The notes below the pieces were generated by a model. The model was not told the origin of the DNA. It searched no databases and saw only the letters and a program-made list of their open reading frames with translations. The position numbers were made by a program, and so were the translations under genes. Positions 36,141-45,815 of a stretch of 64,000 nucleotides of DNA are shown piece after piece. Positions within the stretch are counted from its first letter, which is position 1. Every line of letters starts with the position of its first letter. This DNA is from Marinobacter salinexigens (GTDB lineage: Bacteria; Pseudomonadota; Gammaproteobacteria; Pseudomonadales; Oleiphilaceae), in the NCBI RefSeq assembly GCF_008370345.1, contig NZ_VTUU01000003.1:1-64000 (forward strand), read 5' to 3'.

Positions 36141-37013
36141 ATGGCTACGTGGGAAGGCGTCAACGAATTTGTAACTGTGGCAGAGACTGGCAGTTTTACC
36201 AATGCAGCACGCAGGCTAGGGGTTTCAACAGCCCAGGTAAGCCGGCAGGTAAGCGCTCTGGAAGGCCGGCTGGCCACCAAATTACTGTACCGGACCACTC
36301 GCCGGGTATCGGTCACCGAAGCCGGCCAGGTCTACTACCAGCAATGCCGGCAGGTGCTGGATGCGCTGGAAGAAGCGGAGCGCTCGATGACCAGCATGCA
36401 GGGCGCCCCGAGAGGTAAACTGCGCATTACCGCCCCGGTGACCTATGGTGAGACCACCATCGCACCGCTGGTCAATGACTTCGTGCTGCGCCACCCGGAA
36501 CTTGAGGTCGAGATGAAACTCACCAACCAGAAACTGGATCTGGTGGCGGATGGGTTTGATCTGGCGATCCGGCTGGGCAAACTGGAAGACTCCAGCATGA
36601 TGGCCAGGCGCCTTGCCTCGCGATCGCTTCATGTGTGTGCGGCGCCGAGCTATCTCTCGGCCCACGGTACGCCCCACGCCCTGTCAGAACTGGACCGGCA
36701 TAACTGTCTGCAGGGAAACCTCGATTACTGGCGCTTCCAGGATCAGGGCAAACCCCGGAACATCCGGGTCAAAGGCAGTATCCGCTGCGACAGCGGGCGA
36801 GCGCTGCTGGACGCGGCGTTGAAGGGTATCGGCATTGTCCAGCTGCCGGATTACTACGTTCAGCAGGCTCTGGATGCTGGCGAGCTGATTCCACTGCTCA
36901 CCCACTACCGGGAGGACGACGACGGTATCTGGGCAATCTATCCCCACAACCGGCATCTGTCGCCCAAGGTGAGGATGCTGCTGGATTTCTTTACCGAATC
37001 ACTGAGTCAGTGA
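36141..37013 (+). CDS. LysR-family transcriptional regulator
   Basis: This 290-residue protein has an N-terminal winged helix (FVTVAETGSFTNAARRLGVS then TAQVSRQVSALEGRLATKLL) and a type 2 periplasmic-binding-like sensor domain. It is divergent from frmA and likely controls the formaldehyde genes or itself. The subgroup resembles the common LysR/CrgA-like regulators, for which the effector cannot be predicted. Its 3' end overlaps the convergent next gene by 15 bp. Confidence 0.9.
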   Translation: MATWEGVNEFVTVAETGSFTNAARRLGVSTAQVSRQVSALEGRLATKLLYRTTRRVSVTEAGQVYYQQCRQVLDALEEAERSMTSMQGAPRGKLRITAPVTYGETTIAPLVNDFVLRHPELEVEMKLTNQKLDLVADGFDLAIRLGKLEDSSMMARRLASRSLHVCAAPSYLSAHGTPHALSELDRHNCLQGNLDYWRFQDQGKPRNIRVKGSIRCDSGRALLDAALKGIGIVQLPDYYVQQALDAGELIPLLTHYREDDDGIWAIYPHNRHLSPKVRMLLDFFTESLSQ

Positions 37014-37973
37014 GTTCTGCCGGACAGGATGCTCCCGAACAAAGCGGTGCTTGAACTCCCTGGGAGTCTGGCCGGTGATCTTGATGAAGGTTTTCCGGAA
37101 AGCACTCAGATCCTCATAACCCACTTCTTCCGCAACTCGTTCAAACGGCAGGTTGCTGGTCTCAATCAGATCACAGGCCTTCTGGATACGCAGGTTCTGA
37201 AGGTACTGAACCGGTTTTAGCCCTGTCGCCCTGACGAACCGTCGCAGGAACGTCCGCTCGGTCAGATGCGCCCGCTCAGCCAGATCCCCGATCTTTACCG
37301 GCTCGTTGTAGCCTCTTTGCAAATGGTGCTGAACCTTCACGATCACGTCATCTCCGTGATCCAGCTTCGGGCTGAAGCTCTGGTAAAAGCTCTGTTCTCT
37401 GTCACCGGTATCGACAATCAGGTATTTGCCAAGCTGTCGCATGATCTGTGAATTGCTGAACTGGGCAACCAGTTCGAGGCCAAGATCAATCCAGCTCATC
37501 AGGCCTCCCGCCGTGATCACATCGCCGTCGTTAATCAGCAGCCTGCTGCTGTCAACAGTCGCCTTCGGGAACCCTTTCGCCAACTCGTCTGCCAACGCCC
37601 AGTGAGTAGTCACTCTGCGTCCGTCCAGCAAGCCAGTCTCGGCCAGTACGAAAGCACCGGCACAAACGGAGCAGATAATGGCGCCATTCCGATGATTCTC
37701 TTGCAGCCATTGCACCAGTATTGTCGAGGGAGATGCGTAGGCCTCATCGTCCAGACAGGGGGGCAGGATGATCACCTGCAAGGGAGCAAGCCCATCGCAA
37801 CCGTTTTCAGGAATATCAAGGCTGTCGCAGAGGTGGGTTTTAAACCGGTCACCCATACCGTGCTGCCGGCAAATCCGGTTGGCCAGGTAAAACTGTTCCG
37901 CCAATCCCTGCACGGCAGACAGCATTGCGCCCGGATAATGCACGATACCAATATGGATTCGAGAATCTGTCAC
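36999..37973 (-). CDS. GlxA-like regulator: DJ-1/PfpI domain plus AraC helix-turn-helix
   Basis: This 324-residue protein joins an N-terminal DJ-1/PfpI-type domain (about 1-190, with ICSVCAGAFVLAETGLLDGR at the elbow) and a C-terminal AraC domain (about 215-315, LAERAHLTERTFLRRFVRAT onward). Members such as GbdR and CdhR sense amino-acid-like or quaternary amine compounds. It diverges from the isochorismatase-family gene at 38074, its probable target. Confidence 0.92.
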   Translation of the reverse strand: MTDSRIHIGIVHYPGAMLSAVQGLAEQFYLANRICRQHGMGDRFKTHLCDSLDIPENGCDGLAPLQVIILPPCLDDEAYASPSTILVQWLQENHRNGAIICSVCAGAFVLAETGLLDGRRVTTHWALADELAKGFPKATVDSSRLLINDGDVITAGGLMSWIDLGLELVAQFSNSQIMRQLGKYLIVDTGDREQSFYQSFSPKLDHGDDVIVKVQHHLQRGYNEPVKIGDLAERAHLTERTFLRRFVRATGLKPVQYLQNLRIQKACDLIETSNLPFERVAEEVGYEDLSAFRKTFIKITGQTPREFKHRFVREHPVRQNSLTQ

Positions 37974-38073
37974 TTTTAACCTTTTTTATGCCAGTTTTGC
38001 CTCGAGTATAAAACCGGAACCGGCGAAATAATAGAACTCCCTTACTCACACCCAGAGCAAACAGGAGATACCT

Positions 38074-38676
38074 ATGAGTGCTAGCGAAACCCTTCGTAAT
38101 CTGGTTGGCCTCGGTAATACCGCCAGCCCCATCAGTTCGTCCGCCCTGATCATTATTGATGCCCAGCAGGCTTACCGGGAAGGCGTCATGCAGTTGGAAG
38201 GCGTAGAGCCCGCCCTGGAGGAATGCCGGAAACTGCTGGACCGGTTCCGGGCCGCAGGACGGCCGGTCTTTCATATCCAGCACGACGGCGGAGCCGGTTC
38301 GCCGTACGACATCACCGCACCCATCGGACAGATTGCAGATATTGTGACGCCGCAGGAAGGAGAAGCCGTTATCACCAAGCACTTCCCCAATTCGTTTGTG
38401 GGTACTGAGCTGGATGAGCAACTGAAGACCGCCGGCATCGAAAACCTTATTCTTGTCGGGTTCATGTCCCACATGTGTGTGAACGCTACCGCCCGGGGAG
38501 CCTTCTCCCTCGGCTACAACCCAACCGTCGTGGCAGCAGCCACCGCGACCCGAGCCCTGCCATCGCCCATTGACGGCAAGGTCATCAGCGCGCAGCAGAT
38601 GCATGAGGCTGCTCACACGGCCATTTCAGATCTGCCGTCGGCAGTGGTGGCCCAGGGGGCCGATGTGCCGGATTGA
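38074..38676 (+). CDS. Isochorismatase-family cysteine hydrolase
   Basis: This 200-residue enzyme has the usual triad D29 (IIIDAQQAY), K102 and C135 (FMSHMCVNATAR). Such enzymes hydrolyse isochorismate, nicotinamide, ureidoacrylate or N-carbamoyl compounds; the exact substrate cannot be chosen. Divergence from the GlxA-type regulator suggests inducible use of a nitrogen-containing compound. It starts at ATG 38074 after an AGGAG site, 100 bp from the regulator start. Confidence 0.88.
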   Translation: MSASETLRNLVGLGNTASPISSSALIIIDAQQAYREGVMQLEGVEPALEECRKLLDRFRAAGRPVFHIQHDGGAGSPYDITAPIGQIADIVTPQEGEAVITKHFPNSFVGTELDEQLKTAGIENLILVGFMSHMCVNATARGAFSLGYNPTVVAAATATRALPSPIDGKVISAQQMHEAAHTAISDLPSAVVAQGADVPD

Positions 38677-38716
38677 CCCCTGCGCATTCTGCCCCCTCTT
38701 TTCCGGAAAGCATAAA

Positions 38717-38745
38717 GCCTCCTCCGACGACTGACCGAAGGAGGC
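38717..38745. terminator. Terminator between convergent genes
   Basis: GCCTCCT and AGGAGGC form a 7-bp stem flanked by AAA and TCTTTAT. It lies between the hydrolase and the second TonB receptor, which converge, and can serve both. Confidence 0.75.
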
Positions 38746-38763
38746 TCTTTATACCCGACCGGA

Positions 38764-40875
38764 TCAGAACCGGTAGGACACCGAGGCAGTCACATTGCGT
38801 TCCGCACCGTAGTAACAGTAATCGAGACTGTTGTAGCAGGACGCAACATAGTCCTTATCCAGCAGATTATTCACGTTCAGCCGGGCCGTTACCCCGGTTA
38901 ACCCCTGCTTGCTGAGATCATAGGCCAGTGCCATGTCTACGAGGGTATAGTCCGGCACTTTCTGTGTATTGGCGTCGTCGGCCTGAATATCCCGCACATG
39001 TCTCAGGCCCAGACCCGCCTGCGCTCCGTCCAGAGCGCCGTTCAGGATATCCGGAGAGAACCGGTAGCCTGTCCACAGGGTCAACTGATGTTTTGGCACC
39101 TGGCTGGCCTGGTTGCCCTCACGATAATCCTCCGACTTCTCGAAGGTCACATCGGTATAGGCATAGCCCGCCTGAAGATTCAGGTTTTCAGTCAACTGTA
39201 CTTTGGACTCCAGCTCTACACCCTGGGACTGGATCTCACCAATCGCCCGATAGAACGCTTCCTGGGGCAGCTTAGTGGCCAGATCCTCCTGATTGATCCT
39301 GAACAGGGAAAGGGTGTAGCTGTCCTCGGTGCCGGTTGGCTGATATTTCAGGCCGGTTTCAATCTGCTTGCCGGTGCTGGGCGCCAGCAACTCGCCGTTT
39401 TCGCCCGTGAAGGCGCTGGGCGAGAATGAGGTGGAGTAGGACACGTAGGGTGCCAGGCCGTTATCAAACAGGTAGAGCAAACCGGCCCGGCCGGTAAACT
39501 GACTTTCGTCCAGTTTGGTGACCGTGGCGGTATCGCGGTTGGTGTTCTCGATCTCCACCCAGTCCTGGCGGCCGCCCAGGTTCAGGCGCCAGCCCCCCAG
39601 GGCAATCTGATCCTGCAGGTAAACACCGGTTTGCTTCTGCTTGCGCAGATTCCGTTCCACGTAGTAAACCGATGGCACGGGACCATAGACCGGATCGAAC
39701 GCATCAATTGTTGCGATGGTTCCGTAGTCCCAGACCACATCGTTTTCCCGCTGCTGGTAGTCCAGTCCCACCAATACCCGGTGCTCCACATCGCCGGTAA
39801 ACAGACTGGCCTCAAGCTGGTTATCCACAGTGATCGCTTCGAGATCCTCTTCACCGCCCGAGTAGTAGCGGGTCAGCTCTGTGTCCGTTGCCCAGCCATA
39901 GGCGTACACCTGCTGCAACGAGACATCCGACTCCAAAAAGCGCAGTTTCTGGCGGGCACTCAGGCCAGGGCTGAATTCGTGTTCGAAGTCGTATCCGACC
40001 ATCGACATATCACGGCTGAACTCATCGTAACCAGGCTCCCCCTCGAAGAAGCTGCGATCAATGGTCTGGCCATTCCTGGAGGTTGCTGTGCCTTCATAAG
40101 GCAGCCCCGCGTGGTATCCCCCTTCCGGGTCTTGCTGCAGGTAGGCCAGCAAGGTCAGTGATGTCTGGTCAGTGATATCCCAGGTCAGTGATGGCGCAAT
40201 GGCCCGGCGCTCTTCTTTGACATAGTCCTGCTGAGCATCCGCCGCCGCGGCAATACCGGTAATGCGGTAGGCAACCCGCTGCTCGTTATCCACGGAGCCG
40301 GTCACATCAAAGGCTAAGCTTCGTTGGGCATTGCTTCCAAGCGTTGCCCTTATTTCGCCACCGGACTCGAATTCGGGACGCTTGCTGGTCAGTGCAACAA
40401 TACCGCCAGGAGAACTTTGGCCGTAGAGCACCGAGGTCGGGCCTTTGACGATTTCCATACGTTCCAGAAACCACGGATCAATGGCGAAGGAGCTGTAGGA
40501 ACCGCCGTCGTTCATGACCCTCAGGCCATCCAGATAGGTGTTATTGATGCTGCCATCGGAGAACCCGCGCAGAATCAGATAATCGTAGCGGTTGGAGGCG
40601 CCAACCTGATTGGTGGCCACGCCCGGCGTGTAACTGGCAGCACGCTGCACCGACCGCGCACCCTTTTCTTCCCATTCTTCCCGCTCGATGACATTGACAG
40701 TCTGTGAGGTCTCCACAACCGGGGTCTCGGTTTTCATCGCCCCACGGGTAGCCGTTACGGTCAGCGCTTCAAGGGCCTGTGGTTTCGGCTCAGCAGCGGC
40801 AAACACCGGAAGCATGACCGCGTTACCGGAAACGCACAGGGCGATGGATAGAGTGAGTCGTGATCGTCGGAGCAT
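38764..40875 (-). CDS. TonB-dependent siderophore-type receptor
   Basis: From ATG 40875 (ribosome site GAGGT) this is a 703-residue outer-membrane receptor with a signal peptide (RLTLSIALCVSGNAVMLPVF to AAA), a plug domain with RMEIVKGPTSVLYGQSSPGG and VALTSKRP, and a barrel ending VTASVSYRF. The pattern is that of ferrichrome/ferrioxamine-type receptors. It is paralogous to the receptor at 31853, as the shared end (KDYVASCYNS.. versus REYVASCDYW..) shows. A Fur-like box precedes it, and an AraC regulator gene lies directly upstream. Confidence 0.92.
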   Translation of the reverse strand: MLRRSRLTLSIALCVSGNAVMLPVFAAAEPKPQALEALTVTATRGAMKTETPVVETSQTVNVIEREEWEEKGARSVQRAASYTPGVATNQVGASNRYDYLILRGFSDGSINNTYLDGLRVMNDGGSYSSFAIDPWFLERMEIVKGPTSVLYGQSSPGGIVALTSKRPEFESGGEIRATLGSNAQRSLAFDVTGSVDNEQRVAYRITGIAAAADAQQDYVKEERRAIAPSLTWDITDQTSLTLLAYLQQDPEGGYHAGLPYEGTATSRNGQTIDRSFFEGEPGYDEFSRDMSMVGYDFEHEFSPGLSARQKLRFLESDVSLQQVYAYGWATDTELTRYYSGGEEDLEAITVDNQLEASLFTGDVEHRVLVGLDYQQRENDVVWDYGTIATIDAFDPVYGPVPSVYYVERNLRKQKQTGVYLQDQIALGGWRLNLGGRQDWVEIENTNRDTATVTKLDESQFTGRAGLLYLFDNGLAPYVSYSTSFSPSAFTGENGELLAPSTGKQIETGLKYQPTGTEDSYTLSLFRINQEDLATKLPQEAFYRAIGEIQSQGVELESKVQLTENLNLQAGYAYTDVTFEKSEDYREGNQASQVPKHQLTLWTGYRFSPDILNGALDGAQAGLGLRHVRDIQADDANTQKVPDYTLVDMALAYDLSKQGLTGVTARLNVNNLLDKDYVASCYNSLDYCYYGAERNVTASVSYRF

Positions 40876-40902
40876 GAATACCTCAGGTGAAACCATTTAT
40901 GT

Positions 40903-40921
40903 AATGCGAATAATTGTCGTT
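40903..40921 (-). promoter_or_regulatory. Fur-box-like site upstream of the second TonB receptor
   Basis: Plus-strand AATGCGAATAATTGTCGTT resembles Fur sites of proteobacterial receptor genes, which often read GCGAATAATTnTC. It lies 28 bp from the receptor start, suiting repression by Fe-Fur. Confidence 0.5.
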
Positions 40922-40972
40922 TAGATCCGCACAACATTGGTATTCAAAATGACAGAAAAGCTATTGAAAACG

Positions 40973-41953
40973 CTAAATATGCCGGCGGGTACTACCTCGC
41001 TTTGGCGATACACCGAAGTGGCGACGAAAGGCCGTGGCGAAATTGGTGGCGTGGCGATAGCCCACTTTGTGAGCAGTCTGCTGAACACTGAAGCCCCGCT
41101 CCAGAAACTGCTGTGCCAGTGCCATACGGCATTGCCTCCGATACTCAAATACCGACACGCCATAGGTCGCGCGGAATTTGGATCGAAGCCCACTCTGACT
41201 CATGGCCGCCAACTCGGCCAGTTCCGCCAGGGTGTGATCCTTCTCCGGAGAGAACTCCAGCTGCTGGCGCACCAGTTCCAGCCTCTGTTGTTGCTGATGA
41301 GATACCGGAGAGGTTTCCCTCAGTGGCTGGCCCTCGGGGACCCCGAGCCCGACAAGCTGCAATGCCAGGCCCTCCAGCACCAATGCCTGTTGCAGCTCAG
41401 GCAAAGCCTGGTCGAAGCTGTCGGATAGCTGGCTCTGCAACGCTTGCGGAACAGACCAGCGATGCAGCGGCTCCTGAACACAGGCCAGCAATCTCTGAAG
41501 TGTGGGCGAGGCCGCCCGACCGATATCAGCCCCCTGGGGATCATAGGCCAGTGTGACAGCTCTGAGCCTTGGCTGAGGGTGCTGTACCGCCTGCAGCGCG
41601 TAATCGGGATGCAACTGCAGACTCGCGGCCATTCCGGGCTCCAGAGTCAGTTCAACGGCACCGACTTTCAGCTCTACCTGTCCATCCAGCACGATGATCA
41701 ACAACAGGGGAGCGTGGCCAAAGGATACGGATTCATAGGAATGAAGAATTTCCAGATCGGAGAAGGTGAAGCGGAACCCTGAGTTCAGCGAGTTCTCGTC
41801 AATTCTCCCCGCCGCAACTGACATGGAGAGGCCGTCAGCAAGATCTTCGGCGGCGCCCTCTTCCGGCAATAACTCCAGATCCGGAAACCGGTATTCAATA
41901 TCAAAATGCTGGCCGAAGGCCTGAAAATCGCAGACACGATACTGAGTGATCAA
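40973..41953 (-). CDS. AraC-family regulator (PchR-like)
   Basis: This is a regulator of about 326 residues if it begins at TTG 41953, which has GGCGAGGGG just upstream; a longer in-frame ATG exists at 42103 but adds a cysteine-rich stretch that looks unlike coding sequence. The C-terminal AraC domain includes LAELAAMSQSGLRSKFRATY and HKVGYRHATNFATAFRRHFG. The N-terminal domain resembles those of siderophore-sensing activators. It sits immediately upstream of the receptor gene on the same strand, so it probably activates it when the matching siderophore is present. Confidence 0.85.
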   Translation of the reverse strand: MITQYRVCDFQAFGQHFDIEYRFPDLELLPEEGAAEDLADGLSMSVAAGRIDENSLNSGFRFTFSDLEILHSYESVSFGHAPLLLIIVLDGQVELKVGAVELTLEPGMAASLQLHPDYALQAVQHPQPRLRAVTLAYDPQGADIGRAASPTLQRLLACVQEPLHRWSVPQALQSQLSDSFDQALPELQQALVLEGLALQLVGLGVPEGQPLRETSPVSHQQQQRLELVRQQLEFSPEKDHTLAELAELAAMSQSGLRSKFRATYGVSVFEYRRQCRMALAQQFLERGFSVQQTAHKVGYRHATNFATAFRRHFGVSPKRGSTRRHI

Positions 41954-42094
41954 GCGCGCCCCTCGCCAGCCTGGTTCCTGTCGTATTTGAACAAATCTGT
42001 GACGCCCTGTAACAAATTTACCGCCCTCTGATCTGATAATTTGCCTGCAATCACAAAAACAAATCCCTGAAAGGGTACACCAGGAGCTAATCAG

Positions 42095-43897
42095 ATGCGG
42101 CAACCCGCGCTCGGATTTTTAACCGTCCTTTCCTTATCTGCATTCCAGGCGCATGCAGCCCCCACTCAGCTTTTCTGGGGCGACACGCACTTGCACACCT
42201 CTTACTCCGGGGATGCATTTGCCATGGGCAATGAAACCACCGACCCCGAAACCGCCTACCGGTTCGCCAAGGGTCAACCAGTGATTCACCCCTTCAACCG
42301 AGCCCGCGTGCAACTACGTCGTCCTCTGGACTTCCTGGTGGTTGCTGACCACGCCGAATACATGGGTCTGATGCAACTGGTCCGGGACAAGAGCCCAGAC
42401 CTGGACAGCTCAGAGAACGGCCAGCGTCTGATCGACCTCTGGGACAGTAAAAGCCCCAAGGCCGTCTACTACGATATCGCCGGTTCAGTGGTGCGCAAAA
42501 GTCCCTACCCAGACCTGCTGACCAGTGCAATCCGGGAACCGGTCTGGAACAAGATCATTGATGCCGCTGAGAACAACAACGAGCCTGGAAAATTCACCGC
42601 GTTTATCGGCTGGGAATGGTCCTCCATACCCAATGGATCCAACCTGCACCGCGTGATCTTTACGGACAAAAGTGGTGACACCGCAAAGCAGTATCTTCCC
42701 TACGACTCTACCCAGAGTGACAAGCCGGAAGATCTCTGGCGCTGGCTGGAACAAACGTCTGAGAAGACCGGCTCTGATTTTGTGGCCATTCCCCACAACT
42801 CCAATATCAGCAACGGGCTGATGTTCAACGATGTGGACAGCCAGGGCCACCCGATCAGCGCCCAGTACGCCCGCACCCGCATGCGCTGGGAGCCGGTTGC
42901 TGAAGTCACTCAGATCAAGGGCGATTCGGAAACGCACCCGAAACTGTCTCCGGACGATCCATTTGCGAACTTCGAAACCTATGACCATGTGATGACGTTT
43001 GGCGCGGCCAGGGAGAAGGACGTTGATCAGAAAGGTAACTATGCCCGCAGCGCACTGAAACGTGGCCTGGAAATCGAGGAAAGTACCGGCGCCAATCCTT
43101 TCAAGTTCGGAATGATCGGATCCACGGATTCTCATACCGGCCTCAGCTCCGCCAGCGAGCCCAACTTCTGGGGTAAGTTCGGTGTCGATTCCATTCCTGA
43201 AAACAAAGAAATGGAAACCGCCCCCGATGCCACGGGCTGGGACATGTCGGCGGCTGGCATGGTGGCCGCCTGGGCTGAGGAGAACACCCGGGAATCCCTG
43301 TTCGCAGCGTTCAAACGCAAAGAGGTCTATGCCACCACAGGGCCAAGGATGCAGGTCCGTCTCTTTGGCGGGTTTGATTTTACCCCGGATGACCTGGCGC
43401 AGAACGACCTTGCAGAGATTGGATACCAGAAGGGCGTACCCATGGGCGGCGACCTGATGGATGCACCGGCAGGCGAAGCGCCGAGATTTCTGGTTCATGC
43501 CGTCAGAGACCCACAGGGTGCCAACCTGGACCGGATTCAGATCGTCAAAGGCTGGCTGGACGAACAGGGAAAGAGCCACGAACGCGTGTTCAACGTCGCG
43601 CTGTCCGATGACCGGAAAGATGCCGGAAACGACACCCAACCCGTTGGCAACACCGTCGACCTCAAAACCGGCCATTTCACCAACAGCATCGGTGATCCAG
43701 AACTCGTGACGCTCTGGACCGACCCCGAATTCGACAGTGGCCAAAGAGCCTTCTATTACGCCAGGGTGCTGCAGATCCCGACCGCTCGCCACTCAACCCT
43801 GGACGCACTCGCGCTCGGCAAACCCCGGCAAGAGTGGACCTACCGAACCGTCATACAGGAACGGGCTTACTCGTCGCCGATCTGGTACACGCCCTGA
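42095..43897 (+). CDS. DUF3604 protein, exported, PHP-like
   Basis: This 600-residue protein has a signal peptide (MRQPALGFLTVLSLSAFQAH) and then LFWGDTHLHTSYS (residues 26-38), LDFLVVADHAEYMG, IPHNSNISNG and MIGSTDSHTGLSS. These His/Asp motifs are like the metal-binding sites of PHP phosphoesterases. Function is unknown. It begins a four-gene run (two DUF3604 genes, PpiC, HupE-like). It diverges from the AraC gene. Confidence 0.88.
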   Translation: MRQPALGFLTVLSLSAFQAHAAPTQLFWGDTHLHTSYSGDAFAMGNETTDPETAYRFAKGQPVIHPFNRARVQLRRPLDFLVVADHAEYMGLMQLVRDKSPDLDSSENGQRLIDLWDSKSPKAVYYDIAGSVVRKSPYPDLLTSAIREPVWNKIIDAAENNNEPGKFTAFIGWEWSSIPNGSNLHRVIFTDKSGDTAKQYLPYDSTQSDKPEDLWRWLEQTSEKTGSDFVAIPHNSNISNGLMFNDVDSQGHPISAQYARTRMRWEPVAEVTQIKGDSETHPKLSPDDPFANFETYDHVMTFGAAREKDVDQKGNYARSALKRGLEIEESTGANPFKFGMIGSTDSHTGLSSASEPNFWGKFGVDSIPENKEMETAPDATGWDMSAAGMVAAWAEENTRESLFAAFKRKEVYATTGPRMQVRLFGGFDFTPDDLAQNDLAEIGYQKGVPMGGDLMDAPAGEAPRFLVHAVRDPQGANLDRIQIVKGWLDEQGKSHERVFNVALSDDRKDAGNDTQPVGNTVDLKTGHFTNSIGDPELVTLWTDPEFDSGQRAFYYARVLQIPTARHSTLDALALGKPRQEWTYRTVIQERAYSSPIWYTP

Positions 43898-43940
43898 GTC
43901 CACCCCGAACCAGACTAACAATAAATAGATCAGGAACCGT

Positions 43941-45812
43941 ATGAAAAAGACACTGCTTTCCATGCTTATCGGCAGCGCCCTATCCGCATCCGCCCACGCA
44001 GGGCTGGAGTCCTATTCACCCATGGTCGGTAAAGATTACCCACAACAGGTACTCTGGGGCGATACACACCTGCACACATCCTACTCCTTCGATGCAGCAC
44101 TGATGGGAGTGAAAGGCCTGACGCCGGAAGACGCCTACCGCTTCGCCCGGGGCGAGGAAGTCGAAGCTGCCGACGGCATGATGGCCAAACTGAACCGACC
44201 GCTGGACTTCCTGATGGTGTCGGACCACGCAGAATATCTGGGTCTGCTCCCGATGCTGTCTGCCGGCGACCCCGAGCTCATGAAAGAAGAAACCGGACGA
44301 CGCTGGGCCAAGATGCTTCAGGAGGGCGGAGAAACAGCGCTTAACGCCATGTTCGAGATTCACCGGGACATCAACTCGAACAACAAGAGCCTCACCAACG
44401 CCAAGATCGAAAGCAGTGCCTGGGGCAGCGTCACAGCCGCCGCGGATAAATTCAACGACCCCGGCAAGTTTACCGCCCTGATCGGGTACGAATGGACCAC
44501 CATGCCCGGCGGCAACAACCTGCACAGAGTGGTTATGTTTGCGGACGACGCGAGTAAAGCCGGCCAAATACTGCCCTTTTCCTCATTCGACAGCGAGGAT
44601 CCGGAAGATCTCTGGCGCTACCTGCAGGACTACGAACAAAAGACCGACGGCCGGGTACTGGCCATTCCTCACAATGGTAACGTCAGCAATGGCCTGATGT
44701 TTGCCCTCACCGACCGCGACGGTAACCCGCTGACACGGGAATACGCCGAAACCCGCAGCCGCTGGGAGCCGGTGATGGAAGTCACCCAGATCAAAGGCGA
44801 TGGCGAAACCCACCCGAAATTGTCGCCGGATGATGAGTTTGCCGATTTCGAAACCTGGGACAAAGGCAACCTGACCGGATTTGAAGCCAAACAGGACGAC
44901 ATGCTGCCATTTGAGTATGCCCGCTCGGCCCTGAAACTGGGTTTGCAGCAGGAGGCAGAACTGGGCGTAAACCCCTTCAAGTTAGGCATGATTGGCAGCA
45001 CCGACGCTCACACCAGTATCTCAGCCGTTGAAGAGAACAACTTCTGGGGCAAGTTTACCGTCTACGGCCCTTCGGCCAAGCGGGCAGAGATGACGCCCTA
45101 CGTGAAAGGAAAAAAGGGCAAAGTCTTTAATCTGGGCGTCGATGAAGCCGCAGCCTCGGGATACGCGGCGGTCTGGGCAAAAGAGAACACCCGGGCGGCG
45201 TTGTTTGACGCGATCAAACGCCGGGAAACCTATGCCTCCACTGGCCCCCGGATCACGCTTCGCTTCTTCGGCGGCTGGGACTACAGCGATCAGGAAGTGA
45301 ATTACCCCGACTACGTAGATCGCGGCTACGAAAAAGGCGTTCCTATGGGCGGCGACCTGACAAGCGCGCCGGATGGCAAGGCACCCCGATTCATGATCTC
45401 GGCAACACGTGATCCCGAAGGTGCCAATCTCGACCGGGTTCAGATCGTCAAGGGCTGGCACGCCAACGACGGCACCCTCCATGAAAAAGTCTACGACGTC
45501 GCCTGGAGTGATGATCGCCAGGCCAACGCCGCGGGCAAACTGCCCCCGGTGGGCAATACGGTGGATGAAGACACGGCCACCTGGACCAACACCATCGGTG
45601 CTGCTGAACTGGCCACTGTCTGGACCGACCCGGACTTCGATCAGTCCGAGCGGGCGTTCTACTACGTCCGGGTGCTGGAGATTCCCACTCCGCGCTGGCC
45701 AAACTACGACGAAGTTCATTTCGGCGAGAAAGTCGACACAGACCTTCCGAGATCCATTCAGGAACGGGCCTACAGTTCACCAATCTGGTACACACCCGGA
45801 AAGGAGAAGTAA
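43941..45812 (+). CDS. DUF3604 protein, second copy
   Basis: This 623-residue paralogue of the preceding gene has its own signal peptide (MKKTLLSMLIGSALSASAHA), LWGDTHLHTSYSF (38-50), FLMVSDHAEYLG, IPHNGNVSNG and IGSTDAHTSIS. The metal-binding motifs are all kept, so both copies may be active. Both end with the same ERAYSSPIWYTP motif, suggesting duplication. The gene lies 43 bp downstream with its own ribosome site and is followed after 3 bp by the ppiC-like gene. Confidence 0.88.
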   Translation: MKKTLLSMLIGSALSASAHAGLESYSPMVGKDYPQQVLWGDTHLHTSYSFDAALMGVKGLTPEDAYRFARGEEVEAADGMMAKLNRPLDFLMVSDHAEYLGLLPMLSAGDPELMKEETGRRWAKMLQEGGETALNAMFEIHRDINSNNKSLTNAKIESSAWGSVTAAADKFNDPGKFTALIGYEWTTMPGGNNLHRVVMFADDASKAGQILPFSSFDSEDPEDLWRYLQDYEQKTDGRVLAIPHNGNVSNGLMFALTDRDGNPLTREYAETRSRWEPVMEVTQIKGDGETHPKLSPDDEFADFETWDKGNLTGFEAKQDDMLPFEYARSALKLGLQQEAELGVNPFKLGMIGSTDAHTSISAVEENNFWGKFTVYGPSAKRAEMTPYVKGKKGKVFNLGVDEAAASGYAAVWAKENTRAALFDAIKRRETYASTGPRITLRFFGGWDYSDQEVNYPDYVDRGYEKGVPMGGDLTSAPDGKAPRFMISATRDPEGANLDRVQIVKGWHANDGTLHEKVYDVAWSDDRQANAAGKLPPVGNTVDEDTATWTNTIGAAELATVWTDPDFDQSERAFYYVRVLEIPTPRWPNYDEVHFGEKVDTDLPRSIQERAYSSPIWYTPGKEK

Positions 45813-45815
45813 ATC

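Noticed and set aside
42485..43792. Open frame of 435 codons on the minus strand
   Set aside because: Shadow of the DUF3604 gene, which has a signal peptide and conserved metal motifs on the plus strand.
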